Shown here one piece after another: positions 58,318-64,000 of a stretch of DNA of 64,000 bases. The stretch covers positions 97,452,935-97,516,934 of the forward strand of contig OX421962.1 of NCBI GenBank assembly GCA_949128115.1, read 5' to 3'. Made by a program: the position numbers and the translations under genes. This DNA comes from Anaspis maculata. Its lineage: Eukaryota > Arthropoda > Insecta > Coleoptera > Scraptiidae. Positions within the stretch are counted from its first letter, which is position 1; each line of letters starts with the position of its first letter. Below the pieces are notes generated by a model. It worked only from the letters and a program-made list of their open reading frames with translations. It was not told where the DNA came from and ran no database searches.

Positions 58318-58366
58318 ATTGGATGGAATTTACATACAGAATCAACGCCGATTTATTTCACTAAAG
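58318..58366 (+). other. possible 49-nt internal exon
   Basis: A pyrimidine tract (TTGTTTTTTTTGTTTCAG, 58300-58317) is followed by 49 nt and then GTGAGTGT (58367-58374), a strong acceptor and a strong donor at exon-like spacing. Two of the three frames are open (one reads IGWNLHTESTPIYFTK, another LDGIYIQNQRRFISLK). A length of 49 shifts phase by one. I do not recognise the peptide. No flanking exon is identifiable in the window, which would fit long introns. Chance co-occurrence of such sites in 64 kb is also possible. Confidence 0.35.
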
Positions 58367-60047
58367 GTGAGTGTCTGTTTTTTATTTAGGTACACTTGCC
58401 CACGACGTGTTTGTTTTACGGCCCGGTTATGATCGTCACTGGAATGGTGACAATAAAAATGCACGACGACGTCCCGCACGATAAATCCCGACCCAAACAA
58501 CTCTTCGAAGAATCAAGAATTACCGTGCGGGGTCTTTTTGTTTTCGTTCGAGAACAGCTCTCTGAGTGACGACTTATCTGGAGCGTTTATTTTAAACTGG
58601 TTGAAGAGACGAAACAGATGTCTTCCGGTCTTTCTGAATGCGGCTCGTACGATACACTTGCTGAATTTTCCTGAGGTCGATGTGGTTCTAATATTGGATT
58701 CTTACACACCAACACCACACGGTGCGCTTTTTTTAGTCGCTGGAACGAGACGAAAATCCGGCGCTGATTGTTCTTTAAAATCAGATCAGTTTATCTCTCT
58801 AATTCCGAGAGCATCGGTATTTCATTCGCTGAGATATGGAGCTATTTTTAGAGCGATCGATTTTCTCGATTTAATCTTATTACATAGTTATTTAACGGGA
58901 TATAGACACAAAGTCTTTTTCATCTGTTATGATAGGGAGCGTTCTCTATTGCCAAGCGGGTGGTAGGTACTTAGGGATCGATTCTCGCCTTAGAAACGTT
59001 AATTTTTCTTTTTCCTCTCTTTTGCTCCTTCTCTCTTTTTAGTTCCACAAACAACTTGAACTTGCAAATCAACTTTAACTTCATCAGGCGTTATGTCTCC
59101 AAACACAGAAATAACTCAGCTACCGATCTGTGCGTTGCGCGTTGCGAGCATTCGTAGTGGTCGGTTAGGCGCAACGTAAGTAATTAATTGTACGACGAAA
59201 GATCAAGCCAAAGATACGCCAAACATGAAAATAAGCTCTAGCGCATAGTGATTCACAAAAATTAAATTCCAACACCGCCTTATTTTAATCACTCAGGTCA
59301 GGTCCTTGACCCTGTTCGCAGCTGATTTTGGCAAGTGATGTTTGGAAGTTGAACTTATCGCGACTTGAGAACCAAATTCCATGCTCTAAAGGCCGTTATT
59401 TTTATTGAAGAAAATGCACTGGAAAAATTCCACTTGCTGAAAAGCTGATCAGATACCGATTTCATTGATATTCCATATCACAGGAGCTTTCTTTTTTTTT
59501 CAACGATGAATGCCCGCATATCTCGGAATAGTTTGGCTGAACAAACGTTTAACAAATTCCAGAATAGTTTCTAAAATACCTTCCCATTCAGGTAAGGTAT
59601 AACAAGTATCGACTTTATTGAAAAAATATGAACAAATAATTGACTGCAGTCAATATTGAAAAAATAAAAGACATATTCAATTGTTGTGCAGCTGGTCCGA
59701 GAAAAGCTACAAAAGTAAGTCTGCAAGACATGATAGAAGTGCCTAACGAGTACTGATTAGCAAAAATGGTCAATGTTGCGATGAATTCATTCAAATTAAA
59801 CTTGACACATTTCGATTTCAGTATTGACCAATTTCAATAAGTCCGTGAATAGCATTGATCATCCTTGTCAAAGCTTCTCTTGTCACTCTGTGTTCCGTGA
59901 ATTCTTCCATTCTCTTCCCTTTCATTTTCAAGCACGGATCCACACCTGGTACTTAGGCAACTGATAAAGCACCATACCACAGCAGTGTCTGCCGTGACGT
60001 TTGTTTGGTGACATTTAGAGAGATAAATTTTTGATAAAAAATGAGAA
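58367..60047. other. unassigned DNA with one 142-codon frame
   Basis: A frame of 142 codons without a good ATG start (58538-58966) lies in CpG-rich DNA just after the possible exon; its product has hydrophobic patches but no recognised domain. The rest, to 60.05 kb, is AT-rich with no feature. Confidence 0.3.
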
Positions 60048-60140
60048 TTGTAATATCACAAGTGCTGAGATTTTCACGACAATTTTGGCCAGGCGACCGC
60101 GAGTGCTGGTTGTAGCGATAAATCCCGAGTCCGTAGGAGG
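60048..60140 (-). repeat. inverted fragment of the 10.1/21.4-kb repeat
   Basis: TAATATCACAAGTG, GATTTTCACGACAATTTTGG and GAGTGCTGGTTGTAGCGATA are the reverse complement of the right-hand part of the repeat copies at 21.35-22.07 kb. Only about 90 bp are present. Confidence 0.7.
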
Positions 60141-60149
60141 GGAAACCGT

Positions 60150-61018
60150 TAAGGGGTTTCTGATGTGGCTGAAAAAGTTGTTGACGGGAATCGGTTTTAT
60201 TTTATTTTTTCCTTCAAGTAGAAACTCCTCCAGAGAAAAAATGTACGGGCGATGCTATCAAATTCTCAAAATTTCCAAAAAATTCCGATTTTTGATTTTG
60301 ATTTTTGAAAATTCGAAAACTATAGTAGGTTCACTTGTACTGTGACTCTAGTTGGCTGGACAAATTTTCTACTTTAGTATTGTAGGCTTGCCGCCTTTTC
60401 ACCTGGTGTGAAACTGACTTCTCTGGAAGTAAAGTTATATTTCTTATCAAATTGATATTGAAATCTTGGAAAACTGACCTGGTCAAAAGTGGAAGTGCGA
60501 CTACGGGGACGCAGAGCTGTGTTACCGTCATGTAGACACCAAAAGGTTCGACAAAAACTCGTCCCGGGAAGCCCCAAAACGAAAGCAAATTGCAAATACT
60601 AACATCAGTTCCGGTCCAATTCTCAACTTTGAGCGGCTAGGTTTTTTGAAATTTGGTTTAATTTACTTTTTACACGTAAATTCTTTCGCCAATGACAGAC
60701 TGCACGGCGATCCTTGTATCGCCTATAATTCTCCAGGGTTTGGCGTGTATTTTTGACTGGAAGAGGCGAAAGGGTTGATGATTGCATGGGGCCCCTTTTT
60801 TGGACGAAGGGCATTGTATACTCTTTAATTTGAACCATCGAAAGTTGACCCGGCTTCGGGAAGTGAGAAATATTTTTTACAACTGTCAAATGTCAAGGCT
60901 CTTTTGATTTATTTGTTCATTTTCGAAAATTTAAAACATGTCGAAAAATTGCTACATTTTCCAGTAAAATGGAAAAAAGCAAGAAAGCGTCAGACAAAAA
61001 CGTCCCGCAAAAAAAGCC

Positions 61019-61049
<31 letters not shown>

Positions 61050-62390
61050 GATGTTCCGGCTCAGAGGAAATACGCAAAAAATGTGTTTCTAAACTGGTCC
61101 GGCCAGAGCAGCCAACTGCATAGTTTTGGGGATTTTCTATATTTTACATTTGGAAACTTAGAAACAAAATCTCACAGCCGACTAGAATCACGGTACAAGT
61201 GAACATACTATAGATAGCAACGCACATACCTACATATTTCTTCAAGAAAGTCGTATGAACTTTCTATTTTCAAAAAAAAAGTGACTTTCTTGAAGGAAAG
61301 TGTATGTGCGTTGCTATCTAGTTTTTGAATTTTCAAAAATCAAAATAAAAAATTCTCAAATTTTTTTGAAAATTTTGAAAAGATAGCATTGCCCGTACAT
61401 TTTCCCTTTGGAGGAGTAAGGGGTTTCTGATGCAACTAAAAAAGTTATTGACGGGAATCAGTTTTTTTTTTTTGTCAAGTAGAAACTCCTCCAAAGATAA
61501 AATGTAAAATTGCTATCAAATTTTGAAAATTTCGAAAAAATTTTGATTTTTGAAAATCCAAGAACTAGATAGCATCGACAATGCATTTCTCCTCAAGAAA
61601 GTCGCATATCAAATGTAAATTTAACTTTCTATTTAAAAAAAAAAATACCAAAAATGATTTCTACTAATTCACTTTTTCATGTCTACGAGAAATCATTTTT
61701 GGTACCTTTTTTTTTAAATAGAAAGTTCAAATTTGGCATGCGACTTTTTTGGGGAAAGATGTATTGTCGATGCTATCTAGTTTTTGAATTTTCAAAAATC
61801 GAAATCAATTTTTTTTTAAAATATTGAGGAATTTTCAAAATTTGATTGCATTGCCCGAACATTACCGATAAGGAGGTTTCTGATGCGACTAAAAAAGTTG
61901 TTGACGGGAATCGGTTTTATTTTATTTTTTTCGTCAAGTAGAAACTGCTCCAAAAAGAAAATGTATGAACATTGCTATCAAATTTTGAAAATTTCCAAAA
62001 TAAATTGAATTTTTTTTATTGATATTTGAAAATTTCAAAAACCAGATTGCATCGACAATGCATCTTTTCTCAAGGAAGTCGGATGCCAAATTTGAAATTC
62101 TTATTTAAAAAAAAAGGTACCAAAAATGATTTCTACTAATTCACTTTTTCATGTCTACGAGACATAATTTTTGGTACCTTTTTTTTTAAATAAAAAGTTC
62201 AAATTTGGCATGCAACTTCCTTGAGAGAAGATGCATTGTCGATGCTATCTAATTTTTGAATTTTCAAAAATCAAAAACAAAATTTTTTGAAAATTTGATA
62301 TTATTGCCTATACATTTTCTGTTTGACGAAAAAAATAAAATGGAACCGATTCCCGTTACCCACTTTTTTAGTCGCATCCTTAAGGTTACC
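60150..62390. repeat. satellite-like array of palindromic units
   Basis: The segment GTTTCTGATGYRRCTRAAAA followed by AGTTGTTGACGGGAATC occurs near 60.16, 61.42 and 61.88 kb and inverted near 62.35 kb. A second module, a palindrome running from GATAGCATCGACAATGCAT to its mirror around TACCAAAAATGATTTCTACT, occurs at about 61568-61790 and 62045-62252, a period of about 477 bp. A third palindrome with ATAGCAACGCACATACCTAC-like ends lies at 61.21-61.32 kb. A (TAT)n run at 61019-61050 is embedded. The 60.33-61.2 kb part is less repetitive and has weak frames of 85-88 codons on the minus strand. Confidence 0.8.
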
Positions 62391-62465
62391 GAAAACGTCA
62401 ACATCTACGGATACGTCAAATACGCTCAATTAGTGATGACCTAGGTTGGTGTAGATCGGGGCGTC

Positions 62466-62479
62466 GTTGCCATGGCAAC
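62466..62479. promoter_or_regulatory. perfect X-box palindrome (RFX-type)
   Basis: GTTGCCATGGCAAC is the full palindromic form of the binding site known for RFX-family winged-helix factors. It lies in the left arm of the fold-back. Whether it is bound or active is unknown. Confidence 0.45.
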
Positions 62480-62697
62480 CTTTATGGATGCAAACCTGAA
62501 ATGGCAGTTGACGTTAATATTACTTTATACTTTCGTCAAAAATCGTCAACAATAAACGGTATTGCAGGCTGTCAAATAAAATGTATAAAGGTTCCAGGTA
62601 GTAATCATTCTTTTTTCAGCGAAACACCGTGCAAGGAGGATCAAGTGCAGTTTAAAAGTGTGGTCAACGTCAACTGTCATTTCGGGTTTGTATCCAT

Positions 62698-62711
62698 GTT
62701 GCCATGGCAAC
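62698..62711. promoter_or_regulatory. second X-box palindrome
   Basis: The same 14-bp word in the right arm of the fold-back, unchanged although the flanking arm sequence has diverged. Confidence 0.45.
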
Positions 62712-62832
62712 GGCGTCCTGAACTACACCAACCTACATCACACTAATTGAGCGCATTGCTTGTATTGCTATTTTCAAATGTTATTTTGACATTTCAATGC
62801 ACTCACATCACACACGTCAAAAACAAACTGAA

Positions 62833-63080
62833 ACCCAGTCGGTAGCACGGTGAGCTCGGCCCCGCTTTTGAAGGCGAGGGTCCCGGGTTCAAATCCACAC
62901 TGGGTCAGATGGACTTTTACACGCGTTCCTTAGTACTGGGGCATCTACTATCGTGCGGTGATGCCCCGGGAAAAGGGTGAGACGAGAAAGCCATCGAAAC
63001 AAAACCCCACTGATAATCCCCCTTACTGATCCAAACATATCTTCGTTGTGCTATCGTCATCACTGTTATTTATCGTTACT
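62833..63080 (+). mobile_element. tRNA-derived SINE-like unit with intact acceptor stem
   Basis: The first 73 nt (62833-62905) begin ACCCAGT and end ACTGGGT, a perfect 7-bp acceptor-type stem, with an A-box-like GTAGCACGGTGAG and a consensus B box GGGTTCAAATCC (62885-62896). The T and anticodon stems are imperfect, so a functional tRNA is unlikely. Non-tRNA sequence with a GGGGCATC/GATGCCCC hairpin follows (about 62938-62968). The right limit is approximate. Confidence 0.65.
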
Positions 63081-64000
63081 GAAAAGCCACTACTGAAAAA
63101 CCTGCTACGAAACCTAGTAGTTGTTGCAGGACAAAAAAGAACTGCAAATTACTCGTAAAATCACGTTAATGCATGGTGCAGAAGATCGTCTTTAATAGGC
63201 GAATTGACAAAGTTTGTTTAAAACCTTTGAAAAAAATGTGAAATATTACAACAAATGACAGATTTACGTGAAATCGGCAACCCTGATATTTCGTTCAGTT
63301 GGTTTAGTTCAAATTCGGATCACCTGGAAGTGGAACACAATATTGCGGTTCCGTGGTTCTCTGTACTAAATTCTGCGCGGATATTCCACCGCACATTCAT
63401 TGGATCGAAAGAAACAAGTTCTCGAGAATTGTTGCATCGGACTCGATAAGGGAACACACTCATATATAAACTAATGCAGAAGTGATAATTTCCCTTTTCA
63501 CCGAAACTTTCACGGTCATCAGTCAGACCGGCGAAACTCTGTAATTGCCCAACTTTGCACGTTAGTGGGCCCCCGACTCTGTTTCGTTCCACACTTTTCA
63601 TCATCATCGGCGGCGCGTTCCCCGTCTTACTACACATAATCGCTTTAGCAAAGGTCAAGATCGCCCCGCTTAATTTCGTTTCAAGGATTCCAGTTCAAAG
63701 CCTCGCGCGCGCACACCACACACACACACAAACCAAGCGCGCTGTTCGCACCTTCTACTCTTTCAACAAAATCTTTCATTGTTCTTTGTCGGAACTGCGG
63801 AAGTCTGTTTAGTGTTTAATATTTTAATAATAACAATTCTGTGTGCCGCTGCCGCGCAGTTTAGATTTCACTTTGCTTTCCAGAAAATTATCCGGCACCT
63901 TAAACTTCTCCACATTGCAGCGCAGCGGTATAATAGTGTGAATTAGTGATCGGATCAAACTTGCTCGCGGCCACACACGTAACGTTTGCGCTTGCTGCAA
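63081..64000. other. unassigned DNA, CpG-rich to the right edge
   Basis: No transposon signature. A CA dinucleotide run lies at 63712-63730. From about 63.5 kb the sequence is CpG-rich. Overlapping frames on both strands (up to 112 codons) show no domain pattern. Confidence 0.35.

Larger units (their letters stand above)
62423..62753. repeat. 331-bp fold-back with two X-box-like sites
   Basis: CGCTCAATTAGTG at the left pairs with CACTAATTGAGCG at the right; inner blocks TAGGTTGGTGTAG, GTTGCCATGGCAAC and TGGCAGTTGACGTT also have mirrored partners. Arms are about 100 bp with small indels, and the loop about 120 bp. Confidence 0.88.

Noticed and set aside
60969..61202. 77-codon ORF with a run of ten tyrosines
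   Set aside because: The run is a (TAT)n microsatellite in the satellite-like region; the frame has no other protein-like feature.

Overview
This window looks like nuclear DNA from an arthropod, most likely an insect, from a gene-poor region (intergenic or a very long intron). It is AT-rich and has no operons, no bacterial-type coding density, no rRNA and no complete host protein gene that I can recognise. The assignment rests on the mobile-element mix: non-LTR retrotransposon (LINE) fragments, Ty3/gypsy pol remnants, a PIF/Harbinger transposase fragment inside its own inverted repeats, several tRNA-derived SINE-like units, and many fold-back (palindromic) elements flanked by TA. I cannot name the order or species.

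Layout. 0-6 kb: small fold-backs, two mirrored arrays rich in the word CACTGCC, and three 118-bp tandem copies. 6.7-7.6 kb: a long inverted repeat carrying a tRNA-like SINE head in each arm. 7.6-17.7 kb: mostly unassigned DNA with a CpG-rich stretch near 11.5-12.1 kb. 17.7-18.4 kb: an internally deleted PIF/Harbinger element with 3-bp TAA duplications. 18.8-22.9 kb: a SINE, a long repeat unit (copy A), a gypsy reverse-transcriptase relic, a tandem duplication and a nested palindrome. 24.9-27.0 kb: two abutting palindromes, each 1034 bp. 27-39 kb: a gypsy relic, a zinc-knuckle ORF, a SINE and long unassigned stretches. 39.6-40.5 kb: an inverted-repeat unit enclosing a frameshifted LINE fragment. 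42-50.4 kb: two related gypsy RNase H relics, a 51-bp minisatellite, a 2.2-kb palindrome and a 1.1-kb palindrome. 54.6-57.5 kb: a small fold-back and copy B of the long repeat, interrupted by a 5'-truncated LINE. 58.3 kb: a possible 49-nt exon. 60-62.8 kb: a satellite-like array and a fold-back carrying two X-box-like sites. 62.8 kb: another SINE.

How the parts work together. I see no pathway or multi-gene system. The main theme is DNA with dyad symmetry: more than ten fold-back units from about 80 bp to 2.2 kb, some nested in one another, with no intact transposase in view. The nonautonomous elements would depend on enzymes encoded elsewhere. Stretches without recognisable repeats, often richer in CpG (11.5-12.1, 20.4-20.9, 27.3-28.3, 30.1-31.4, 37.5-38.1, 52.8-53.2, 58.4-58.95 and 63.5-64 kb), are the best places to look for host regulatory DNA or exons. 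That is inference only.

Limits. All repeats and motifs were found by eye. Boundaries are good to a few bases where terminal repeats are clear and to tens of bases elsewhere. No similarity search or alignment was run.
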